Below, piece by piece: positions 24,475-33,408 of a stretch of DNA of 64,000 bases (position 1 is its first letter; each line of letters begins with the position of its first letter). Where the stretch lies: positions 1 to 64,000 of the forward strand of contig SJRY01000258.1 of the NCBI GenBank assembly GCA_011319805.1, read 5' to 3'. This stretch comes from Macrocybe gigantea. Its lineage: Eukaryota > Basidiomycota > Agaricomycetes > Agaricales > Callistosporiaceae. Made by a program: the position numbers and the translations under genes. A model generated the notes under the pieces. That model did no database searches. It saw only the letters and a list, made by a program, of their open reading frames with translations, and was not told the origin of the DNA.

Positions 24475-24625
24475 TAGTAATCGGTTTTCAAACGACTGAG
24501 CCAGCAGTTCCAGCTGGGGAGTTTATGTTAGCTATGGAAAATTCATCACCACGCGTTCGCATAGCCTTACCCTTATTGCGTCAACCGAAGGTCAGCGTGA
24601 AAGCCCTGTGACGGAGGGCTTACCC
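24475..24625 (-). pseudogene. Decayed copy of the secreted-protein gene 3' part
   Basis: This stretch aligns by eye with 23235-23385, the second intron and short exon of the cysteine-rich gene. Shared landmarks in the same order are CCAGCAxTxCCAGCTG, GTTAGT/GTTAGC, CAACTTACCCT/AGCCTTACCCT and CAACCxAAGGTCAGC followed by a similar tail. It has small indels and about 30 percent differences. No cysteine-rich reading frame survives, so it looks like an old tandem duplicate. The remainder of 23735-24873 shows no gene; it includes the promoter of the intact copy and A-rich runs near 24846. Confidence 0.5.
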
Positions 24626-24873
24626 TCACATGTGAAGCTGACACGGCAGCACCATCCATTATTTCAAAGCAAAAAAAAAGTCGGTCTGATTCTTGTCCGT
24701 GACTCGAGTCTGGCTTGGTTCAGTTCTTCATCTCTCGCTTTGAAACTCGTCTTGCGGACACTCTTCATTTGTGTTCTTTCTGATTGCCTTCTTGAATTCA
24801 ACACGCTCCCGCACATTGCTGATTGTTAGGAGTATTTTATTGCCAAAAAAAAAAAACACAGTTAACAGATATG

Positions 24874-26933
24874 CTAAGACACCAGGGGCTGGGGCACCTG
24901 CTTCCAGTAGTCGAAATCCGCAGGCGTCAAACTCGGCTTGCCGTTCCCTGTATTATATATCCCGAAAGCAGCACCTTTGAAAAAGAAGCCCCTGCCCACG
25001 GGACCATTGTCAACACCAAACGAGAAACCAGGCCCGAACGCCCGAACACCAGAGACTCACCCAGCAGGAGGAACAGAGATAGCCGCGGCGTCCACGACGG
25101 CCACGACGCGCACCTCCGCATCCACGCCCTCCTCCATATATCCGAGCGCATACGACGTCTCGTTCGCGCGGACGACGAGCCGCACAGGCGCGTCGCGCGT
25201 CTGCAGAGGGACAAACACTTGCCTGGTGACCGTCGCGTTGGCGGGCGTGAGCGGCCACGGGCCGATCTGCTGCGCCTGCACGGCCGTCCGGACGACGACG
25301 TATCTCTCGGCTGCAGCAGCGGCGGGATCGCCAGACCCGTCGCTAACGTCGCCCACGGCGCCGACAACGCCAATCTCGTCGTGCAGCGCGTCGCCGTAGA
25401 ACACGCACGCGCCGGCCTCCTCCATCCCCGCGCCGCTCGTGCCCGCGCCGGTTTTGTCGGCATCAGGCGATCGAGGACGAGGCTTGAAGCCGAGGAGACG
25501 CGTCTCAAATGTCTCGGCGTAAGATGTTTGCTTGCGCAGCAGGAGCGCGGGGGTGTCGCGGTCTCCCGGAGCGTAGGCGTTGCCGAGCAGTCGGAGCACG
25601 CGCGCGCCGCCACGGAGGGTCAGAACGTGAAAGGGCTTGTATGGCGTGCGGATGGTGTAGAACGAGCCGTCAAGGGTGCTGGATGTGAACTCATTCACGT
25701 ATGGCGCAATTGGGGAAGCGTCACTCAGTACGCCAGGCAGGTGCTCCGCCACGGGCAGGGCGCCATTGAACACGGGCCATTCATCCTCCCAACTCACAGG
25801 AAAAAGAAACGTCTCCCTGCCTAAGCGCGACCCATCCATAAGCAGAGCCGGACCAAGACGAGCGCACCGCACTCACCCAGCTGAACGTGGCTAAAGTTCC
25901 CGCACTGCGGCCGCACGCCGAGCGCGACGCCCCACCAGCGCCATCGGGTGCCTGCACGATGTCCGCGTGGCCCGTGTCCTGCACCGCGTTGGCGAGGTCG
26001 GCGCCGTTGTAGAGCACCGGATTGCGCGGAGAGGACTCCCATGGTCCGGAGGGCGTCGGGCCGCGGTGGATCGTGGCGCGGTGCTGTGGTCCCGTGCCGC
26101 CCTCGGCGATAAGGAGGTAGTATGTGTCGTTGAGATGGTATAGGTGAGGGCCTTCGGGGCGCGCGGAAGAGTTGTGAGGGAGCGTGCCGTTGAAGATGGA
26201 GAGGGCCGGGGAGAGGGCGGCACCGTCGACAGATCGACCTTGCTCTGCCAGATGCCTAGAATGAATTAGGTGCATGAAAGGATGGGGATGGATGAAAATT
26301 AGACCGACTGTAGAGTTTGTCAACGTTGTTGTTGATGCCAGACCAGTCACGTAGACGTCGCCGTTGGCGTCCCAGAAAAGATCCGGATCATATCCCAGAA
26401 AATCTAATACAGGAATGGTGAGTTGAAAATTCAAAAACCAACCTGTGCACGAACCAAAGTAGACGGGGTCGCTCCATTGGTTGGAAAAGATGTCATCCGT
26501 CTTGACGTAAAACGACCTCGGAAAGAGACGCAGCTCCGCTACAAGTCCAGATAAGCTAGTGGCGTCAAAGACAACAGGACAGTGAGCCAAGATACTCGCA
26601 GGTGTACACGTAACGCGTCGTGGTGGCGAGATAGAACGTGGCGTCGTGATACCGCAGCGTTGGTGCCCACACGCCCGCGTCGGACGGCGTACCAAAGAGC
26701 GCGAGCTGCGAGGGGCGGTTCAAAACGTGCCCAAGGAGACGCCAGTGCACGAGGTCAGTGCTGTGGTGGATGGGCACGCCGGGAAAGTACTCGAACGACG
26801 ATGTGGCTATGAAGTAGTCGCGTCCGACGCGCAAGATGCTCGGATCTGGATTCCACCCGGGCAGATGGGGTTGATGAGCGCAGCGCAGGCCTCGACGAGC
26901 GCCACGAGTACGAGAGAACGCATGGCGAGCAGT
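24874..26933 (-). CDS. Secreted GH43 glycoside hydrolase with C-terminal beta-sandwich
   Basis: Predicted beta-xylosidase / alpha-arabinofuranosidase acting on plant xylan side chains. The signal peptide is MRSLVLVALVEACAALINP. The five-bladed GH43 domain begins with WNPDPSI (the catalytic-base Asp in DPS) and RVGRDYFIATSSFEYFPGVP with HHSTDLVHW. It continues with LGYDPDLFWDANGDVYVTG (second acidic residue) and RPEGPHLY (the general-acid Glu). A C-terminal domain runs from about 25870 to the stop at 24874 and ends in KGAAFGIYNTGNGKPSL, typical of the GH43 C2 lectin-like sandwich. Introns near 26250-26340, 26400-26450, 25800-25870 and 24990-25075 are inferred. Breaks near 26857 and 25942 each look like one missing G. 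Its start is only 103 bp from the divergent F-box gene. Confidence 0.85.
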
Positions 26934-27036
26934 CGTCCATCGAGGGGTCGCTTGGCGACAAGTTGGCCGGAAAGAACGGGCCGGGCGGGATAAAAGCCGT
27001 CTTCTGTGGACTGATCGCGATCACTGACCATCGATT
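26934..27036. promoter_or_regulatory. Bidirectional promoter GH43 / F-box
   Basis: The 103 bp between divergent ATG codons. A GATAAAAG element near 26989 lies 45-48 bases before the F-box start and could act as its TATA box. No matching element was seen for the GH43 direction. Confidence 0.45.
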
Positions 27037-28671
27037 ATGACCGTGACGGCGCAGAGTCTCCCGCCAGAGCTGCTCTCGAGTGTCTTCCTCCACTGCGCCG
27101 ACGTTCCACACGGCGCGCTCACAGAACACAATACCATCCATACCCCGCTCGTCCTTTCCCATGTCTGTGCAGCTTGGCGCCGAGCGGCGCTCGCGACGCA
27201 TCTATTGTGGTCGCGGCTGTTTCTGAGCCTTCGTGCGACGGCGACGACGACGACACCGAGTCCAACCGCGCAATCGTCCGAATCGACGCCAGCAGAGGAT
27301 CAAGCGCGTCTCGCGGCGACGTGGCTCGTACGCTCTGGCGCACTGCCGCTACAGATCTACGTCATCTGGCAGGACGCCGATCCTTCCCCGCCCTCCGTCT
27401 CGCCATGGTCGCCCACCTTCGCCCGCCCACGCTCATATTCGTTTTCGTCATCACGTTTGGGCCCGCTTACACACCCCGTGCTCGACGTCGTGCAGCAGCA
27501 TTCGCACCGCTGGCAGTCCGCTTTCATTTACATCCCGCTAGAGGCGTTCCACTCACTCGCGCCGATCCGGGGCAACCTGCCCATCCTCGCCGAGCTCAGC
27601 CTAGGGACCGACTCGGATGCCCTCCTCCCGCCTTTCGATGAGCCCGATCACGAAGATCTCGCCGATCCCGTAGTGCGCGGGAAGCTGACAATGTTCGAGC
27701 ATGCGCCGGCGCTGCGCTCGCTCGAGTGCGTTAATCTTGACCCAGACGCGTTCGCGTTTCCCTGGGCGGGGCTCACGCGCATTCCGATCATGGCGTTGTC
27801 GATCCCGCACGCTCTCGCAGTACTGCGGCGCACGACGGCCTGCCTCGCCAACGTGAGCTTCATCTGCACCGACGCGTGCGCGCTGCCCTACCCCCAACCG
27901 CAGCCTGGCTCATCCCCTCCCTCCAATGGCGCTAGCGGATCGAATACGGAGTTCAGCCTGCACACGCCGATCCGCCATCCGACGGTGCGCGAGCTCGCGG
28001 TGCTCACGTCGCCCTTCTCACCGAACATCGATGTGCAGCCCCTCCTTTCGCTCCTCACCCTCCCGCGCCTAACCGCTCTCCGCATATGCAACGTCCACGC
28101 GCCTCTGTCGCCTGCCCTCCCAGCGTTGCTCCAGCGCTGCGCCTCCTCCGCCGCCGCTGCCGCACACGCCTCGCCACACGCACACGACAGACTCGAGGCG
28201 CTCCATCTGCGTGGGAACAGTATGACCGACGGGGAGCTGATGGAGGTGCTCCGGAGCGCGTCGGGGTTGCGGAAGCTCACTGTAATTGAGGAGCCGCTGA
28301 TGAGCGGGCGGACGGTTTCTGGGCGGGTATTGGCCGGGATGACGGCTTGTGGAGACAAGGGTACGAGCGCGCGCGATGTCCTGGTGCCACGTCTGCGCGA
28401 TCTAGAGCTCTCGATCGACCCGTCGCTCGGGCTGCTGCTGTGCGATATGCTCCGATCCAGATGGTGCGGTGCCGACCCAGGGAGGGCGGGTGAAGAAGAG
28501 GAAAGTGAAAGCGGGGACGAGGACGTAAATGAGACGGGTGGCGTCTCCGGCATTCGCTTTGTCACGCTTCGCACAACGGGCGGAGAACCGCTCGACGAGG
28601 AGTGCGTGCGTGGGCTCGAAGAGCTCGTTGAGCTTGGGATCGTGGTCATTCACGAGAGCGACAGTTCGTGA
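27037..28671 (+). CDS. F-box protein with LRR-like region
   Basis: Intronless protein of 544 residues. An F-box lies at residues about 5-60 (SLPPELLSSVFLHCAD, then LVLSHVCAAWRRAALATHLL with LWSRLFL). A Ser/Thr-rich insert and an irregular leucine-rich region follow (LRSLECVNLDPDAFAFPWAG, LTALRICNVH, LEALHLRGNSM, LRKLTVIEEP). The tail is acidic and ends in VELGIVVIHESDSS. Such proteins recruit substrates to SCF ubiquitin ligases and form very large, fast-changing families in agaricomycetes; the target here is unknown. The frame is intact. A partial copy follows at 28840-29136. Confidence 0.8.
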   Translation: MTVTAQSLPPELLSSVFLHCADVPHGALTEHNTIHTPLVLSHVCAAWRRAALATHLLWSRLFLSLRATATTTTPSPTAQSSESTPAEDQARLAATWLVRSGALPLQIYVIWQDADPSPPSVSPWSPTFARPRSYSFSSSRLGPLTHPVLDVVQQHSHRWQSAFIYIPLEAFHSLAPIRGNLPILAELSLGTDSDALLPPFDEPDHEDLADPVVRGKLTMFEHAPALRSLECVNLDPDAFAFPWAGLTRIPIMALSIPHALAVLRRTTACLANVSFICTDACALPYPQPQPGSSPPSNGASGSNTEFSLHTPIRHPTVRELAVLTSPFSPNIDVQPLLSLLTLPRLTALRICNVHAPLSPALPALLQRCASSAAAAAHASPHAHDRLEALHLRGNSMTDGELMEVLRSASGLRKLTVIEEPLMSGRTVSGRVLAGMTACGDKGTSARDVLVPRLRDLELSIDPSLGLLLCDMLRSRWCGADPGRAGEEEESESGDEDVNETGGVSGIRFVTLRTTGGEPLDEECVRGLEELVELGIVVIHESDSS

Positions 28672-28796
28672 TGGGGTTGTTTGGTTACAGACGTCTGCCA
28701 GGTTTGCGTCTTTGTACGTATGTCCGCATTTCTCTCCCATCTCAGTCCATGCAACATCTTTCCGGTTTTATATGTATGTATACTCCAATAGACAAC

Positions 28797-28802
28797 AATA
28801 AA
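28797..28802 (+). terminator. Polyadenylation signal of the F-box gene
   Basis: AATAAA about 125 bases after the F-box stop codon, in AT-rich sequence. It is a plausible 3'-end signal. Confidence 0.4.
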
Positions 28803-28839
28803 ACGTCAAAAGGAAAACGACAGCGGCGGATGTAGGATG

Positions 28840-29136
28840 TGCTGCTCATTGACGGACCTGCGCTCGCTCGAGTGCGTCAACCTCCACCCGGACTTTTGTT
28901 CAAGCTGCCCTGGGGCGGTCTCACCACGATCCGCGGCATGGCGCTCTCCGTCCCACACCTCGAGGTGGTCTGCTGGGCGCGAGTCTGGAAACGGCGGTGG
29001 AGGAGGAGGGTTTGAGCGAGACTGGCGTCGCGCGTCTTGGTCATGTCAAGATGGCAGGGGCGGGTTCGACCAAGAGTGCATGCGCAGACTGGAGGAGCTC
29101 GTCGAACAGGGCATGGTCATACAAGGCGCTGTCTGA
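28840..29136 (+). pseudogene. F-box paralogue relic with internal deletion
   Basis: The first part (DLRSLECVNLHPD, 28855-28895, then GGLTT-like and ALSVPHLEVV in shifting frames) copies the middle of the neighbouring F-box gene (LRSLECVNLDPD, ALSIPHALAVL). The last part (ECMRRLEELVEQGMVI, about 29077-29125) copies its C-terminus (ECVRGLEELVELGIVV). Everything between those two parts, about 250 codons, is missing, and the F-box itself is absent. I read it as a decayed tandem duplicate. Confidence 0.7.
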
Positions 29137-29320
29137 TCATGTTCTCCGCACTTTCGTTATCGTGCTACCTCTAGATGATTTTCTGTATTGTCTATCGCGG
29201 GTATGATACATACAACAAAATGCCTACATGAACGCGCCCGTCGCAGCCATGCCCTTCATCTTTCCATCCCATCTTTAACGCCAACCGTCAGAAAACGAGT
29301 CGGTAAAATAAACAATATAC

Positions 29321-30499
29321 TCACAGATCCATGAAAAACTTCCACAAGACGGCAAACACGACGCCCTGCAGACCGTTCGCGAGGATCCTCGTCTTGAGGC
29401 CTCTCCCGAACAGACCGCGCCATCCGTCGGCCCGTATCACCGCACGCGCCGAATCGGCGTACGAGACGCGCGAGGCGTCGACTTGGCGGTACGTCTTGAG
29501 CACGTGCAGCGAGTTGGCCGTCGTGTCGGACGCGACGGACGCCAGGAAGCCGATCAGCGCTTGTCGTGCGAGCGCGAGGAGCGGTGATGCGTGCGGCGGC
29601 GCCGGTAGCGGCAGGTGCGAAGAGAGGTAGTTGTACGTCGCGAACCAGGGGTAGTGCCCGACAAAGGTGGCGCCCGCAGTAGCGAAGGCTCCGTACCACA
29701 GAGTCCCGATGCCGTATTTCCTCATCTAGCCCGCAAACATTAGTCACGCCTTTTTGAGAAGAGAAAAAGAGACGCGCACGCACCCTGCGCCTCAAAACGC
29801 CCCAGCCCTCCCTGCCTCGCGCCTGCAGAGTCGTCTTGACGGTGTCCACGGGCATCAAGCCCATCCTGAAGAGCGCCGCGGCCGTGCTCGCCAGCGCCGT
29901 CTTCACGCCCAAAGGCCAGCGCCGGGTGTACTCGCTGGACGCCAGGAGGGCCAGGACACCCGCGTTCGCTGCGGTGTCGCCGAAGCGCGCGAGCGGGGCT
30001 TGGACGAGCGCGAAGACAAGACTCGTTATTCAGAGCTAGCAGACGGCTTGCACACACGCAGCGCTCACCCGCTGCCCCGCTCACTCCTCCACCAATGGCA
30101 GCCTTGAGCGCCTCGTCAAAATCAAACTAAAACCCGATACGTTCGTCAAGCAACGTTCCGAAGGGAAAAAAGGAAGAAGGAGCGACCGACATCAGAATCC
30201 TGCTTTAGCAAGCGGACGAGCGCCCACCCGCCCACGAGGACGGCCAGCACGACGGCCGCCCAGAGCACCTTCTCTCGTGCCGTGCGCTCCTTCGGCACAC
30301 CGCTCTCGTCTTCCTCGGCTCTTCCATAGTCGTGCTCTGTGGTTGCGGAAGTTGCAATCTCTGGATCCGCTGTATTATGCGAGTCTGGACTCGATGTCCC
30401 ATACGAGCCCGGTTCGGATGAGAGGAGAGGCCGTCGTTCGCTCTTAGGTGCGCTGTTCTCTGGCCGATAAGAGTCCTGATCGTGCGTCGTGGCGGACAT
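29321..30499 (-). CDS. Mitochondrial-carrier-family protein with N-terminal extension
   Basis: The first exon (start 30499) encodes a soluble Ser-rich N-terminus, MSATTHDQDSYRPENSAPKS, and one hydrophobic segment, KVLWAAVVLAVLVGGWALVR. Splicing joins it to DFDEALKAAIGGGVSGAA, then to ARFGDTAANAGVLALLASS. The carrier signature PVDTVKTTLQ and WYGAFATAGATFVGHYPWFA follow, then a second, degenerate repeat, SDTTANSLHVLKTYRQ, ending in GRGLKTRILANGLQG and KFFMDL. The PxD/ExxK/R motif is seen clearly once. Between GVSGAA and ARFGD there is only a short intron-like stretch, so one helix pair may be missing or unrecognised compared with six-helix carriers. Substrate unknown. Confidence 0.65.
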
Positions 30500-30727
30500 C
30501 GTGCTGCTTGGAATTCCAGTGAGGAGCTTAGGCAGAGGCGGTCGGAGCTGGGGAGGAAAGGGGCTTGTTAATAAAAATGTGCTTTAGATAGGCCAGCACG
30601 CCATTCATGTCGCTCCAGAGATGGACGAGATTTCTCAGCAAATTGGACCGGCGTGATGCCGAACAAAAATGGTTCAACGAGTTCACACATCGCTGAAGCT
30701 ACAAATAAAAAAAAAGAGAATCAGGGT

Positions 30728-31163
30728 TCATGCAGCGACGGCGACGACAGCCGTGGAGGTAGGAGCAGGACCGTCTTCGATCTTCAAATTCTCGAGAGCG
30801 TCCTCAAAGTGACCATCCTCATCGCTGTCCTCGTCCGTGTCTTCCCCGTCGCCATCTTTCTCCTCAGACTCATCTTCCTCATCCTCCTCATCCTCCTCAT
30901 CCTCGAAATCAAGCTATAAAAAAAACCGGCAAAAATTGAACAAAACAGGAATCCCTTTCGCAAGATGATCAAACACGCACAGGATCGTAGACAACCCTGA
31001 TGATCAGACTGCAGCTCGGGCACGTCGCAATGTCTTCATAGTTCGCCAGCTGCTTCCTCGAAATCTCGAACCGATCACCGCACGGGCACGGATAATGGTA
31101 CACCTTCTTCTCCTCGTCCCATGCCATGTCCTCGATCTCTATCTCGTCATAGTATGCTCCCAT
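30728..31163 (-). CDS. DPH3: Diphthamide biosynthesis protein 3 (CSL zinc-ribbon)
   Basis: Small iron/zinc protein that supplies electrons to the Dph1-Dph2 cluster. As Kti11 it also serves Elongator in tRNA wobble-uridine modification. [13 protein letters not shown] is followed by [13 protein letters not shown] and TCPSC; these give the four cysteines of the CSL zinc finger. One intron (GTGCGT near 30982 to ATAG near 30918) leads to a second exon that is an almost pure Asp/Glu tract ([17 protein letters not shown]), then [15 protein letters not shown] and the stop at 30728-30730. The acidic tail, encoded by a repetitive GAGGAT tract, is longer than in yeast Kti11. Confidence 0.92.
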
Positions 31164-31797
31164 CGCAACGATTTTTGGTTTCCTCTTCCTTTTTTTTTGG
31201 GTTTTATTTTGGTACAAGTATGCTCTAGAGGAGGGAGATCAAGTCATGAAAGCGACACAAAAAGTTTTTGTGACAAAAGTGCGAGTCAGTTCCGTCTGAA
31301 TAAGCTGACCTTGAATCGGAGTTTACTTTTCATCTAATCTAAGCGATCATAGAATTATCTAATTACCGTGATTACTTAATTCATTAGCAACAAGGCGCTT
31401 TTGTAACGCCTCGCGCCTCATGGAAAACGCGTGTGTGTGAATAACATGGAGTATAGCCTGTGCTATCGATTGATGAATACTTGACCTGTCGCTTGCAAAC
31501 GCCTCGAGGCAGAACGAGGCTTATCGCCACACCTCCGCATTGCAGACGGCTGGCGACTTATTAGCGCATCGCATTCAATGCGTTTTACCCCGCCTTGCGC
31601 TCCTCGTTCAAACAGCTTGGCTCCCTACTTGACGCCCGTAAGAAGCCTACACTAGCGAGGGCCGCGGATTTGGGGATCGCCTTTCCCTCTACTGTCGGAG
31701 AGTTGAGCTCCATCTTCTCTGTGAACAACGTCTCTCTTCGTGCACGAGGGGTAGACGGACAGTCTGTTTCCGAAGGAGATAACGCACACTCCTCACC
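31164..31797. other. Divergent intergenic region
   Basis: Spacer between DPH3 (-) and the coiled-coil gene (+). It contains a 10 bp palindrome, GCCTCGAGGC, near 31503. The last 200 bases are open in one frame and could be an upstream exon of the coiled-coil gene, but show no known domain. Confidence 0.35.
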
Positions 31798-33408
31798 ATG
31801 CTGGCCGTTGACACAGCTCGCACAGTTCACCATCCAACCACGCCTCCGCCCACGCCCCCATCCTCCTCCACCTCCTTCCGCTCTTCCACATCCACAGGCC
31901 CACTCAGCGCATCCTCTCTCCTCGACCCATCCTCCATTCGACCCCTCTCCAAATTCGTAAAGCAAGCCGAGCAGATCCTGGCCGACTTTCGCGTCCTTGA
32001 GCACAGGCTCGCCGCAGAAGATAAGCGAAGGACAACAAAGCCAGATGCTCTGCAGATAGGTTGGAAAACAACGACGATAGGGTCGCAGCCAACGAGCCCA
32101 TTGTCACCGTGCTCGCCTGCGTCTCTCCACACCAGTAAAGCCCTGAAGCGACGCAGACGACAATCCCATCAGCCCCGTCGGCGCCATGCTGCTTATGCCC
32201 AAAGAGGCAATTGTTATACGGGATTGAACATGGTTGCTACTTTTCATGCTCAAAAAACCGCCTGCAGTGCCCCCGATCCAGATTCATGCGAAACTAGTAG
32301 AAGCAACGGCGGTGGCACAAGCGCAGCGTTTTACTCCTTCTGCGAGCGCCTCTTGATGATGAACCAAATCTGGCGGCAGGAGCGGCAGCTCAAGGAGCTC
32401 GCCGTGGCAAACGAGGAAAAGAAGCGACAGCGCGCTCACGCGGCGTTCCAATCGTTCTGTGACCAACTCTTGCTGTGGAACCGCGTATGGCGGCTCGAGC
32501 GCGAGATCAAAACGCTCGTCGCGGATGCGAGAAGATGCGCGCTCCCGCGTAGCCGCCGTGACGCGCGCCGCGAAGCAGATGGTTCTCGACGTGCGCAGGA
32601 CCGCCTCGTGGAGAGTTTTGCAAAGGACCTCATACGGGAGACAGCCGAGCATAGGCAAGAGGTCGCGACGCGTGAGGAGCAGCATGAACACGAGATCAGG
32701 GAGGTAAATGGAGACTGGGCGAAGGACTATAGGAAGCTGGCGAAGGGCTGGAGGCCTCAAATTGAGCCGCGAGGCGCGGATGGTCGAGCAGGAGCTGAAT
32801 AATGATGTTGAGCAAGAGCTATATGATGCCGCGAGAGCGTACAAGGCGAAGATCCGAGAGCTGGAGGAGAGGCTCGCGCTGTACGAGCACACGGACGACG
32901 CTCTCTCGTCCGACGGCACGGTCGTCGAGAGCTCTGGCGCCCGCGGCGTCCGAGATCTTCCGATCTGGAAAGCGACGCTATATCGGAGATGTCCTCGACC
33001 AGCACCTGCGTCTCGATCACGCCGTACAGCGGTAGCCGCGGTGCGGAATCTGGTATCGTTCAACCCCTGCAGCGCAAAAGACGCGTCACGTTCGGATCGA
33101 CGACGTTCAGCAGGCCCACCGAGTCGTCGAGAAACCGCGCTGCGAGCGTCGCCGAGCCGAAATCGTATACCAGTGGCGGCGGCTGGCATGCAGCTGCCAC
33201 TAGCACAACAAGTCACACTGCTACGAATCGCAGCAGCACTGAATCAGATATATTGCGGACGTGGGTTCACCGCCACCACCGTCCTGGAACGTCGCTGTCA
33301 GGCGTCGCGCCAAGGAGCCGTACGACGTCCATGCCTAGCAGCGTCACGTCATTGGCAAAGTCTTCGGAATTTGGGGCCTTAAAGGCTAGGGCCCCTTGGA
33401 GGGTCTGA
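31798..33408 (+). CDS. Coiled-coil protein with an internal 29-residue repeat
   Basis: Ser/Thr/Pro-rich N-terminus, then long charged heptad regions such as FVKQAEQILADFRVLEHRLA, EHRQEVATREEQHEHEIREV and AYKAKIRELEERLALYEHTD. It ends in a Ser/Thr-rich tail (VTFGSTTFSRPTESSRN). A unit of about 29 residues occurs twice (32323-32412 and 32443-32520): FYSFCERLLMMNQIWRQERQ and FQSFCDQLLLWNRVWRLERE. Frames change near 32060, 32325 and 32560 in the same apparent one-base-deletion direction, and near 32755 the opposite way. The start and full exon chain are therefore uncertain. I do not recognise the family; a structural or scaffold role is only inferred from the coiled coils. Confidence 0.5.

Noticed and set aside
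24823..25824. 333-codon plus-strand open frame
   Set aside because: It lies antisense to the C-terminal half of the GH43 gene, whose protein matches its family. The Arg/His-rich translation is a shadow of the GC-rich coding strand.
31827..33216. Long minus-strand frames of 101 and 310 codons
   Set aside because: They are antisense to the coiled-coil gene. The plus strand gives heptads and repeats; the minus strand gives no recognisable domain.
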